From contig BDSL01000055.1 of the NCBI GenBank assembly GCA_003116995.1, positions 372,001 through 436,000 on the forward strand: DNA of 64,000 nt. Direction: 5' to 3'. This document shows positions 20,401 through 31,136 of this stretch, piece by piece. Numbering within the stretch: position 1 is the first letter of the stretch; each line of letters begins with the position of its first letter. Under the pieces are notes generated by a model that saw only the letters and a list, made by a program, of their open reading frames with translations, had not been told where the DNA came from and ran no database searches. Position numbers and translations under genes: made by a program. This DNA comes from Yamagishiella unicocca (taxonomy: Eukaryota; Chlorophyta; Chlorophyceae; Chlamydomonadales; Volvocaceae).

Positions 20401-23400
20401 ATCTGTCCGCTAGTTCAAAGACGCAGCCTCGGCCCGCTCGTTGCGGCAAAATATCGGTACCGTGTGCTTCTTTAACATGCAGGTGTTGGTAGAGGCTCCC
20501 GCGGTGCGGCTGCTGGCTACTTCCCGCATCTCCCTCGGCCTGCTGCCGCCGCGTGGCACGTCTGCTGACGTGGCAGCTGCACAGGACCCGCCACTGCTGC
20601 AGCTCTTGCCAGAACGCCGTGTGGGTGCCATCAGCCAGGGCGCAGCAGGGAAGCTTGTCATGGACGTGGCCGCTGACCTGGCTAAGCATGAGGCAGCGGA
20701 GGTGGCGGCGGCGTGCCACTGCGTGCCTCTTGTGCTGTGCCTGGTGGCGGAAGCTATGGTGGCCGGAAGGCTGACGCTCAAGGTACGGCGTACGAGTTTT
20801 GAGGGTTGGCCGGGGTTCATGGGTTAGTGCATGCATCGTGGGAGGGTCTGGCGCTTGCTGGATTTGCGGTGCAGGGAGCACGTTGAGGTTATGACGGACC
20901 CACGGTAGTCGACCATGAAGGACTATCCTGTTTGTTGCGGGGAAACGAATGTGGGAAAGCAAAAGAAGAAACAACACGGCGTGTCTATGCGGGGCTGCGA
21001 GCCTACGCCGCGGCTCGGGTCTGAGCTAGGCATGTGGTGATAAGCCTCCTTGTGTCACATGGCCTCTTCCATTCGACCTTACTCCGCATGCCACCGCGTA
21101 CCTCAACTTGACTTCGACATCATTTTGGACTTGAAACACGGCAGGACCTGTCGGACATCAGCACTGGTCAAGAGCGGCAGGGCGGGCCGTCCTCAGTGGA
21201 TGGAGCCACTGCTGCCGACACCACCAGCAGCACAGTGCGCCTGGTGCTGGGCAGCCTCACGCCGCGTCAGCGGCAGGCAGTAGCTCAGCTGTCAGTGTTT
21301 ACCTCCAAATTTGATGTTGAGGGGGCCGCCGCAGTCTTGGGCACGACCCAGCCCCAGGCACACGGCATGTTGGCGGCCCTCTACCGACACAGTGTGGTTC
21401 AACGGGGCGGCCCCCAGCTCTACATCATTCACATGGTCATTCGGCAGATTGCGGTGCAGCTAGGGAGGCAGGTCGACGTGTTGCTTCTGGCTCAGGCCGA
21501 GGGCCGCTTCGTGTCATGCATGCTCGGCCTGCTGTGCGAGTGGGCCGCCATGTACCGTAACCCCAAGGAGTGGCGGCTCGCGCTGGCTATCGCACGGGAC
21601 CGTCAGCCGGACATCTACAAACTGTTGCAGCTGTTAGCGACAGGGGGAACAACAGCCGAGGAGCTGCCGCCAGACCAAGTGCCGGTTGATGCATCCAATC
21701 GTGGTGGTGGGGGCTGCTTCTGGGAGCCCGGCATGGTGGCGGCCGCACTCAATGACAATGTGCGTATTCTGCTGGAGGCGGTGGCCCTGCTGGGGCGCCT
21801 GGAGCTGCCCTGTACGGCGCTCATCAGACGCCTGCGTGACACGGCAGGCGGGGGCGGCCAGCCGGGGTCTGACGCGCAACTGTCGATCTCCAGTTTCCTG
21901 CACATCCTGGCTTGGATCAAGTACCGTGGCGGGCAATACCAGGGCGGCGAAGAAGACGCTAGGGAGAGCTTGGAGCTTCGCAGGACCATCCTGGGCCCCA
22001 AGCACCTCGACAGTGCCTCCACACTGAATGTGCTGGTGCATTGCGTCGGCAGTATGGACAGCGAACTTGTGGAGCCGCTGTACACACAAGCCCTGGAGCT
22101 ACGACTGCGGCTGCAGGTCGAGGAACACCCTGATTATGCCTTCTCCCTCGACAACCAGGCGGCCTGCCTGCACCATCTGTGCCGGTTCGATGAGGCGGAG
22201 CCGCTGTACCAGCAAGCCATGCAGCTGCGGTTGCGGCTGCTGGGCGAAGAGCACCCTGACACCTCCCAATCGCTCAACAGCCTGGCCAGCTGCAAGTGCA
22301 GTCTTGGCCAGTTCAGCGAGGCGGAGTCGCTGTATCGGAGAGCTCTGGAGCTGCAGCGCCGTGTGCTAGGCGAGGAACACCACAGCACCGCTTTCTACTT
22401 GTACAACCTGGCGGATTGCATCTACAAAGATGGCCGGCACTCAGAAGCGGAGCCACTCTACCAGGAGGCGCTTGAGCTGAGGCGTCGTGTGCTGGGGGCG
22501 GAGCACCCTGACACTGTCACGTCACTCCACGACCTGGCGTTCTGCATTTATAGACAGGGCATGTACTCAAAGGCGGAGCCACTGTACCGGCAGGCCATCA
22601 AACTTAGGCGCCGAGTGCCAGACGGGGAGGATGACGACCTCGCTCAGAGCGACGTGTCAGATGCAGAGGATGAAGGCCTCGCTCAGAGCGACGTGTCAGA
22701 TGCGGAGATTGAAGGCCTCGCTCGATACTTGTACAACCTGGCGAGGTGCATCCACAAAGATGGCCGGCACTCAGAAGCGGAGCCACTCTACCAGAAGGCG
22801 CTTAAACTGCAGCGTCGTGTGCTGCTCGAGTGGCAGGCTGAACCGTTGGATACCCTCCAAGATCTGGCGGTATGCCTTGATGAACAGGGCAAGTACTCAG
22901 AGGCCGAGCCATTGTACCGGCTGTACGTCGAACTTCAGCAGCGCTTAGGGAAAGACGTGGAGGACGCAGACATCGCCTTCTACTTGCATACCCTGGCGAC
23001 GTGCATCCACAAAGATGGCCGGCACTCAGAAGCGGAGCCAGTCTACCGGGAGGTGCGTGAGGTGCTGCGTCGTGCCATGTGGCCAGAGGACTGTTGCACC
23101 ATCTCCTTCCTCAACGACCTGGCGTTCTGCATTTATAAACAGGGCAAGTGCACAGAAGCGGAGCCACTGTACCGGCAGGCCATCGAACTTCAGCGCGAAA
23201 AGCTAGTGGAGATGGGGAATACCGCGCTTACCTGCAATTTCTATGCTCTCTACTTGTACAACCTGGCGAAGTGCATCGACGACGATGGCCGGCACTCAGA
23301 AGCGGAGCCATTCTACCAGGAGGCGCTTGAGCTGAGGCGTCGTGTGCTGGGGGCGGAGCACCCTGACACTGTCACGTTCCTCCATGACCTGGCGCTTTGC

Positions 23401-23592
23401 ATTAGTAAACAGGGCAAGTACACAGAGGCGGAGCCGCTGTACAGACAGGCGGTTCGCGCGACGCTGTGCAGCCTGGGGCGGGAGCATTCCACCACCAGAT
23501 TGTACCTGGCCGACTTGAGTGCTTGCGTGGAGGCTCAGGAGGGCACGTTTGACAATGAAGCCGTGCTGGCGGAGCTGGAAGGGTGTGACTAA
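17423..23592 (+). CDS. NLR-like STAND protein: helical module 2, NB-ARC, KLC-type TPRs
   Basis: Exons 17423-17498, 17802-17992, 18151-18375, 18562-18687, 18929-19696, 20044-20280, 20483-20782 and 21145-23592 (stop) keep one frame of 1456 aa. After helical module 2 and its SVWELRVAF stretch comes an NB-ARC ATPase: Walker A in LIAPGGMGKSCLA (19532-19570), Walker B-like ALVVVDNAED, a sensor-like LLATSRISLGL, a GLPL-like CHCVPLVLCL and a winged helix with YIIHMVIRQIA near the MHD position. About ten TPRs of roughly 42 aa follow (EAEPLYRQA, EEHPDT), as in kinesin light chain. Such proteins act as ligand-sensing switches; an immune or cell-death role is inferred. The first exon could begin at 17384 (in frame), and in-phase splicing from 17245 would fuse it to module 1. 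The final exon codes entirely for the winged helix and TPRs. Confidence 0.75.
18691..18801 (+). repeat. Intronic minisatellite, module 2
   Basis: Six to seven 15-16-bp units (GGGTGCGACACGGG/GGGTACGACACGGG) in the intron after module-2 exon 4, at the same position as the array at 16331-16447. Confidence 0.75.
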
Positions 23593-23639
23593 TGGACGTG
23601 AGAGGCGCGAGGCGCAATGAGTGCTGCTGGTGCGGTAAG

Positions 23640-24665
23640 TACAGGTCGTGGGGGTTGCGGGCGCTCGGTGGGCAGCACATGCATGAGATGTTTGTGCGTG
23701 GACGTCTTCCCATAAGGAGCGGTGGTGGCGGCTGACTGTGGATGGGATCACCCTTCTCGGGAACTCGCATTCGCGGGCGGTAGTGGTTGTGGTGCGCCGG
23801 CTGGGGAGCGTCCAGGGGAGGTTTCCCCTCGCCTGCACCACTTCTGGTTCTGCCCGTTGGCTCAGGCTGTGATTGACCAACTAGAGATCCGGCTTGGTCG
23901 GTGCAGGGGTGACAGGGCGCAGGTCTGGTTGGCGCAGGCACCCCCAGCCGTGCAGCCCTGTGTCTGGGATGTGGTGTTCCTGGCTGCTATTATCGCCATG
24001 GAAGTTGGGCGCCGGTTTATGGCTGCGGCCTTGAAGAGGGCGTGCGGGGGCTATTGACCCTCCTGTTGTTGCGGGGAGTGATCTTCAGGATCGTGCCATC
24101 CGCCGTGGGGTGGTCGAGGTTTGGGCCCTTACTTCTACGGGGGTTTGCCGCGTTGGGGCGTCCCCGGAATGGTTGGGCTGCAGTGGGACCTCGACATCCT
24201 ATTTTACGGGTACGTAGTCGCCGATCGCCTTGTCTGTGGGGGACCGGCTGATGTTCTGGTGGATTCGTAATCGGCCTGGTTTGGGGGACCGGGTTTTTCC
24301 CGTGCCTCTTTTTCCCCGTGTCCGCGGGGCGTGACCTGCTTGGGGTTCGTGCTTTTGGGGATGAAAGGCTGGCGGTTACCCTGCGTGCATCGTGGCGGCG
24401 CTCCACCGGTTCGTCGGTTGCTGCTCTTCTAGGTTGGTTGGTGGTCGGTTCCTGAATCCTGATAGAGGAGCCTATCGCGCAAATTCCCCCTGGGTTGCGG
24501 GCTGCCGCTGCTTTTGCTCTGGGCTGTCGGCTCGTGTTGTAGTGGTTTGCCTTTGTCCCAGTACACGTCGGTTTTCTGTCTCTTTGGTCTCCTTCAGTGT
24601 CAGGCGATGTGCCCGATGTTTCTACCTTCTGGTCTGGAACCCACTGTAACATTACTACTACATGA
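23640..24665 (+). mobile_element. Degenerate non-LTR retrotransposon 3' half
   Basis: About 50 bp after the NLR-like stop, one frame reads ERWWRLTVDGITLLGNSHSR (near 23717-23780). After a frame change another reads SPRLHHFWFCPLAQAVIDQL and VWDVVFLAAIIAMEVGRRFM to a stop at 24057. The 'hhFW.CP.A..V' and terminal helix pattern is what I associate with the C-terminal zinc-finger region of algal reverse transcriptases. About 600 bp of 3' UTR follow, ending in a (TAC)n tail near 24650-24660. The UTR end is shared with 25890-26076 and, inverted, with 11098-11420. The frameshift marks it as dead. Confidence 0.55.
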
Positions 24666-24670
24666 CTTAA

Positions 24671-24951
24671 GGCAGTGCAAGTCGGTCTTCATTTGCATTA
24701 CCCATCCAGTGCGCGACACTTACCACTTTATGTTCTCTTGGTTCTAAACCGTGGACTCGATGCGCAACTAACATGGTCGTTGGATATATGCACCTCACCC
24801 AGACTCCCCTGGGCACCAACACACGATCGCCTAAGAACGCCTTAGAATGGCAGCAGTCATGGTTGGGGTGGGCCTTGTGATATCGTCTCGTTGACAGCCA
24901 TCGCCGCTTGTCGCTGCTAGGTTACCTAGCCACACGCCAGGATAACTGAAC
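24671..24951 (+). repeat. Interspersed repeat block, copy 2
   Basis: Diverged copy of 11797-12059, ending in the same highly conserved tail (TAGGTTACCTAGCCACACG, then CAGGATAACTGAAC). It starts directly after the tail of the 24-kb retroelement. Confidence 0.75.
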
Positions 24952-25040
24952 TCTACCGTACCCACTTGATATCATTGCTAATAAGAAAATAATTATTCGG
25001 AAAAAGGTGCACTTACGCGCAAAAATAAATGCCTTACCGG

Positions 25041-25470
25041 CCTGCGCGACGGAAAAAAATAATACCCCGAGAGGCCTGCGCGAACCGTAAATACCCGTAG
25101 ACCCTACCCAGTCCTACCCCGCCCAGCCACCCCCGGCCCAAACCGCGGACCGCACTTCAGCTTAATCGTTTACATTATGTAGTGGCACATGCTACCTTAT
25201 TATAGATAGGACTGGGTAAGAAATGGCGGACCAGCCGTCTTGACAGCCTATCAGATTGATTTGGGGTACCAATTGTGCCGCTCATACAGTATCGTTTGCA
25301 GACATTCTAGCACGAGTTCGAGAGAGTGTAAGAGCGTTTGGCGAAGACGCGAGTGCACGGCTTGCGCGCGAATCGAAAAGATATACCCTGCGGCCTGCGC
25401 GAACTGAAAAATAATACCGCTAGAGACCTGCGCGAACTGAAAAATAATTCCAACATTTTGCCCTGCGCGA
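25041..25470 (+). repeat. Two clusters of 33-35-bp degenerate repeats
   Basis: Units starting CCTGCGCGAAC and continuing TGAAAAATAATACC occur at 25041 and 25075, and again at 25361 (degenerate), 25394, 25427 and 25462. Spacing is 34 bp in the first cluster and 33, 33 and 35 bp in the second. About 270 bp of unrelated DNA lies between the clusters. The whole unit is repeated, so there are no unique spacers. Confidence 0.7.
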
Positions 25471-25889
25471 TGATCAGGCGCGCGTACGGCGGTATGCAAA
25501 CCCATGTACACTGCGTCGACTCACGCCCGCGGCTGATAGCTCATCGGGGGCCTAAGGAAACAAAAACCCTCAACCCCGTCAACCATAGGATGTGCTCCGC
25601 ACACGCCTCCGCCCGAGAGCGCACAAAAAAACTGTAGCGATGTTCTTTCTGGTGTCACAGTGCGGCGACATCGTGTATGGAGCGAGTGGCGTCGGCTGCA
25701 TATCGCCGCAACCCGCAGTCAAAAGCAAGCACGTCTACCGCCCAGACACCGAAGCAGCCGCCTTTCAGTTAGGTTGGTGCCAGGAAGCCAGAACGCATAC
25801 TGATGAGACGCGACGAATCTGGTTGCTTACCGTATAGGGATCTGGGCGACCGTGCTGTCGGCGCAAGGCACACATGTGCAGGGGAGCCA

Positions 25890-26076
25890 TCAGCGCAACC
25901 TCCCCCTGTGTATTGGTGCTTGCTGTTTCCTCTGGGCTCTCGGTTGTGAGGCTCTGGGTGGTTTGTCTTTCGGAACCGTCGGTTTTCTCAGCTTTCCTTG
26001 TCTTTTTCAGTGTCAGGCGATGCGCCCGATGGCTCTACCTTTTCAGGTCTGGAGCCCACTGTAACAATTACAACAT
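25890..26076 (+). mobile_element. Retrotransposon 3'-end fragment
   Basis: Matches 24480-24665 in the blocks GTCGGTTTTCT, CAGTGTCAGGCGATG(C/T)GCCC and TCTGGA(G/A)CCCACTGTAACA, ending in a TTACAAC-type tail. No coding part is kept. Confidence 0.6.
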
Positions 26077-27429
26077 GTTGGACTTATCACGAGTGCGGCC
26101 AATCCGTCGCTGCGGCTAGTGAGCTGCACATGTGCTGACATGTGCATGCATGATCAGTGACGAGGCGGGAGGGATTCTTATGGCAACTCATGGTTCAGGA
26201 ATTTGTGGTTCACACGCATGAACCATGGTCCGGTCTGCCGGTACGAGGAATCGCTCCTGCCATCTGTGCCCCATCTGAACGATGTAGGAGACGGAGGAGA
26301 GGAACTAGCCTGCAAATACCCGAGTTTGACTATGCGTGCCAGAAGACTTGGCTGGACTATCGGAAACCTGTGGATGCGGCCCGTCGATGCAGTGGGGGAG
26401 GGGGAAGGCAACCTGCATCCACTCACTCTCCCATCTAGCACAGGGCTCAGCTTGTGTTACACCGTGTCGTATGTCAATCTAACAGATCAGGGACGTGGGT
26501 ACGACAGGACAGCCCTCGAGATTCCCTCCAGGTTATGGCAGGACACACCGCCGCTGCGCATGTTACTGGTACTAGTCGAGTGGTCCCGCCATGCCATCAA
26601 GCATATGTGTTGAGGGCTTAAACGTATCGAATGATGGACAGCGCGTCTGGGGCGATGGTCGTGGTGGGTCGTGGGGCGATTTTTGTCGCACGCCGGCATA
26701 GGACTGATAGCGACGGGAAGGAGGTATGGTGACGTCGCGACGGCTTCAAATATATGCGAATGCGAAAGCCACCTGACAAAAGCGGTGTCTTGACCACCTA
26801 CTACACTGTTCTGGGGATCCTTGTGGTATCGACTTGGGGAAAATGCGGCACATCTATTGACCTTCAATGCTTGAATGATTCCCTTCTATTGTGTCGAGCG
26901 GGCGCGCCTGTGAGGGGGTGCACGTGACGGGAGGCGACACGGCGAGGCGAAGTGACCCTCCCATAAAGATAACCGTATACGTCACAGGCGTAGATTTAGT
27001 ACTTGAGATAACCACATATGTCACAGGCGTGGTTATTGTCCTTGCGTACTGCTATTATTTTGTGAAAATTTTCCTCAGCCTGCTGAGGCACGTGGCTCGT
27101 TATGTGAGCTTTGTAAATCTTCAATAGTCGTACGGCGTGCCTGGCTGATATTCACTTTGCAGAGAACCTCCTCTCATCCAGAGCGCTTCTACAAGTGTAC
27201 AAGATACCTAAATTTGATCGTTACTAGATTGTAGTGACAGGGCACGGCTGGTAGGTGCTTGAAACGGCATCCTGGTCCTTGGTTGAGCAGCGCCTGACTG
27301 GTCCATTGGTATTTCACGCATCTGTTCTTCCTCCCTTCAGCGCGCCTAGTGTAGCCCTAAGGACTTTGCTTAGCACCCTTGAGCGCTTTGCCGGGCCGCT
27401 TGACGCTTTGAGGTAAGCTCGCGCACGCT
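26077..27429. other. Unassigned, with a 24-bp direct repeat
   Basis: No gene recognised. GATAACCGTATACGTCACAG at 26968 recurs as GATAACCACATATGTCACAG at 27007, both followed by GCGT. A short frame over these repeats is hydrophobic but probably chance. Confidence 0.4.
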
Positions 27430-27846
27430 ATGTGCGCCCGTTCGATGGAATTTGGGTGTCTCAAAAGACACTCATTCGGCATATGCATCTACGCATGTTA
27501 TCGGGGCTGGCAGGGGACGTTTACTGTTCGCCATCAGCTGACGTCACAACTCGCCCCTCCGTGCTTTTTGGCACAGGAATCTCCTCGAGCATTTCCCCCG
27601 TACATGGCAATGTTGGACCTCATGTGCAACTCGGCTGCTCCAGCGCTAGCCAGCTGCGGGCCGGCTACCAGTAAAATCGCAGGCGGGTCGCTGGCGCGCG
27701 ACCTGCTTTTGCCAATGCTGGAAGCGATAGGGCTTGTAATCGTTTTATTTGGGCTCTTCATTGTGTACGGTGAGTCGGCCCTTAATGCCGTTCGCGTCCT
27801 AAGCTTGCACACTTTCGCGGGGACTGGTATCCAGAAGTACAACTGA
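27430..27846 (+). CDS. Hypothetical ORF with one predicted membrane segment
   Basis: ATG at 27430 opens 138 codons. The N-terminal half is Cys-rich and unremarkable. Near the C-terminus there is a strong hydrophobic run, LLLPMLEAIGLVIVLFGLFI, that could span a membrane, followed by a short polar tail. There are no splice partners, homologous motif or neighbouring gene to support it. It may be spurious. Confidence 0.25.
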   Translation: MCARSMEFGCLKRHSFGICIYACYRGWQGTFTVRHQLTSQLAPPCFLAQESPRAFPPYMAMLDLMCNSAAPALASCGPATSKIAGGSLARDLLLPMLEAIGLVIVLFGLFIVYGESALNAVRVLSLHTFAGTGIQKYN

Positions 27847-30375
27847 CCTTACCCTACGTTCATACAACCTTTTGGCATGCCTTCTAACTTCTAGGAAGAG
27901 CAATACTATCACACGAGCTCAAGCAGCCGATGTAAGCGTGTCGCCTTTCCGACCGTCAACGGACGTCGGCTGCACGGAGGGCTGGTAGAGGCGCCGTCTT
28001 TGCGTGGATAGTCCGATCAATAAGACCAACGTGGCGTATATATGGGGTTTGGCGTCAATGCTTCTTCTTTCAACTTCGTCCGTGAAACACATGTCGCCAA
28101 GCAGTCCGGTCGTCAGCAGCGTTTGACAATCTTGGCTGCTTGATTCACCTGAGCCCCAATACTAAACGTTACATTACGATAGTGCCAACAGACAGCTTGG
28201 TTGCGCGACAATCTGTGTGCGCGCCCCCCCGCTAGGGCGGCAAGTGCGCTGCAAGCAAGTGTATACCGCCAATAGAATGAGTTTTCCTCGGAAGATGGCA
28301 TGGAATAAGGTCCAATTGTTAGGGTCCTGTTTCCGCGCGCTTGCGGTTTTGATGTCGAATCTGGCCAACTGCCGACTTGTGCCGGAGGACGATCATGTCG
28401 GGCTTAAAGTGGCTTAACAAGCTAGTGAGGAGAAGCTCAGTAGCTCCAATTGAGAGCCCAGGCCGTAACCCATCTACCTCCTTACTGGCGGATCGTTGTT
28501 GGGAACGGGCGGATTCATCCCATACTAATTACGTTGTTGTTGTCGATCCAAGGCTCCGCGCATCAACGCCTTTTTGTCTGCTGATTGAAGCATAGATTGT
28601 TTAACGTGACGTACGCGTTGCGCAGATAGATGTGTCCTTCGCGCTCGTGGCGTTCATCGCTTATTCCTTTTGTATCGTGTTTTACTGGTACTTTGTTTGT
28701 TCGCTTGCTTTGGTCGGAGGTGTTCCAACGTCTGCTGCCTCTGGAATCATGGTCGCTCGCCGCCACTCCACCTCTCCCGTTGACGGTGTGGGCTGTCGAT
28801 GTTTTGGGCAAAGGCGCGGCGCTTTCGTGCGGCCGTGGGGCCCCGCAGCAGAAGCTATGTGACGGCAACAGCACAGTGAGCACAGCGGCCAATGGCTGTC
28901 ACGTTAACTGGTACGTCAATAAGACGTGTTTTTTGTTCGGAAGGTGTGGCCCTGGCAGCGGCCGATTGGAACCTTGGGGGCTCTCGAGCGGGGCAGCATC
29001 CCGCTCCAACTATCGCGCGTGGCCCTGCTGCTCGTAACTCGACATCGGCCACACACCTCGGCCAGCTCGCCGTTTGAGCATTTGGTTGTGCATTATTAGC
29101 TACTAGGCCGCCGCCGGTCAGACCGCCGAGCTCGGTCGTTTTTGCATCGTGGCCTCTTGGCTGCTTGTGCGTTGGCCCAGCCCAGGCCCATTTATATTTA
29201 GTTCCTCGCCGCCTCCCTCAAATTGGTCGCTCGCTGACCTTATTTCGTGACACGCACGCGCTACGAACAGCCCCTGCTGCGGGCGCCTGGTGGCCACCAT
29301 GGAGGTGGGTTTCGCCTCGAGGTGCGACGAGGTGTTTTGTGCCGGGAGCAGAGAGGGAAGCCCAACGGTTGCTGGGTGTTGCGCCGGCCATCTGTCCCTT
29401 CGAAGTGTACCTGATCGGGGCGCTTGGGTTGCCTTGCAACCGCCCGGTGGCGAAGTGGAGGAAGGATGACGGGCTTCGTTGTCTTACTGGAAGGGGTGCG
29501 GAAATTTATTTTTTGCGGCGCGTGTCAACCGTTTCGTGTCTTCCAACATGGCTGCAGAGGGCTGGAAGGACCGAACCTGTCCAACGGCCCGACTAACGGC
29601 TTTGTCCTGCCGGATGATATCTTAAAAAACTTGTAAACTGCACAAAACTTGTAGACCCCTTATCATCCGTGCCGCCGATGTAACGAGCCAAGGCGTGTGC
29701 ACTTGGTTCACAAAAGCGTAGTCTGACAACTGGCTATGTAACGCCATCACCGCTCAGTGACGGCCTAACACCACGAGATCATGCACTGCGAACATGAGGC
29801 GCGAGGACAATCCATGGGAACGAGTACATCCAAATCGATGGAGCTTTTTGGCTTGACAGCGCCGACCTCTCTCGTCGGACAGTTTGCCTCAGCTGGAACT
29901 CCGCCATAATCCTTCAGCACTCCTTCCCTCCGCCAACCACAATCCGATCCTGACTAGATCTAACGTTGACATGCAACGACTAACGGCCCCTCAGCTGACA
30001 GTGTCACCTGTCGTTGGTTTTACGACCTACGGCACCCCTGTAGGGCCCCCGGTAACTAGGCTGCCGTGCCTTGTACGGCTGCAGCAGCTGCCGCCATTGC
30101 GAACACATGTCCTGCACGGCGCTCTCGACCGGGTGCAAATTAAAAACCAGTGTGGGCGTTGCGTCAAAAAGCCCCGGCTGCTGCTGCAGCTGCTACTTGC
30201 CCCTACTGCGGCGGAAGTAGCCGGCCAAAAACCATTGCCAAGCGCCGTCCTACGACGAACAAATACCCTCCACCTGCACCTCCTGCCGGCCCTGACTCGA
30301 GCGAAGGTAGCAGGAGCCACGCCAGGGCGGCCCCCACGTCTTCGTGTGATCATTGAACCAGCGATGGCCTCCAGC
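27847..30375. other. Unassigned
   Basis: Several open frames of 100-150 codons lie at 28.6-29.6 kb and 29.9-30.6 kb, but none has a recognised motif, convincing start or splice context. I see no RNA gene here. Confidence 0.4.
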
Positions 30376-30470
30376 GGTGTGGGTGTGGGTGTGGGTGTGG
30401 GTGTGGGTGTGGGTGTGGGTGTGGGTGTGGGTGTGGGTGTGGGTGTGGGTGTGGGTGTGGGTGTGGATGT
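30376..30470 (+). repeat. (GTGGGT)n hexanucleotide array
   Basis: About fifteen uninterrupted units of gtgggt, with slight decay at the right end (gtggat, gtggtt). It lies about 420 bp beyond the stop of the minus-strand AP2-like gene. Frames through it encode VG or HT/PT repeats and are not taken as coding. Confidence 0.9.
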
Positions 30471-30891
30471 GGTTGTGCCCACCCCAGGGCCCAGCTGCAG
30501 CACCCGCCTGACGCACCTCCCTCACCACCGCCGCCGCCGCGACTACCTTAAGCTGGACACTACCTTCAGCTGTACATACCGCACATATACACACGTACGG
30601 CTTAGCGGTATACAACCAGCACGTACAACGACACACACGCATAACACACTCAGTTGAGAACACGCTCTCTCGACGCTCTGTACGACATGAGCATGGCTCC
30701 GAATCCGCGGCGATACCATCTAGAGGGACACGGCCGGGGTTTAGGGATGACTAGGCTCACACCCACCCACCCCACGACGAGATATGTGATCCGCTACACG
30801 CACCCTCACACCCGCACACACACCAGCAAACCCACTCTTTATTCCACACGCCCTGCCTATACCTCCCTTTCAGATCCCCGCAAATGCTGTA

Positions 30892-31089
30892 CTACTGCTG
30901 CTGCTGCTGCTGCTGCCGCTGGTCCGATTTGAAGGTGCGCATGAGCCCATCGAGGCTCATCGCGTCAAGTGCCGTACGTTCGGCCTCGCTGAGCGGCAGG
31001 TTCGCGACCGCCGCCGACCCACGGAGCTTGTATAGGATCCTGAAGCAGCGGGGCGGGATGGTAAGGGAGGCAGGGACACGCAGGTTGCG

Positions 31090-31136
<47 letters not shown>

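Noticed and set aside
25041..25470. CRISPR-like regular repeats
   Set aside because: The full 33-35-bp unit is repeated, leaving no unique spacers; eukaryotic context; unit is degenerate.
26324..26390. Similarity of WLDYRKPVDA here to WLDYRKAMDA near 10967-11000
   Set aside because: Only about 14 identical bases in a row and roughly 70% over 43 bp; too short to call a shared gene, though a repeat relic is possible.
30376..30470. (GTGGGT)n as coding DNA (His-Thr, Pro-Thr or Val-Gly repeat proteins)
   Set aside because: Open in several frames only because the hexamer has no stop; no start, domain or splice context.
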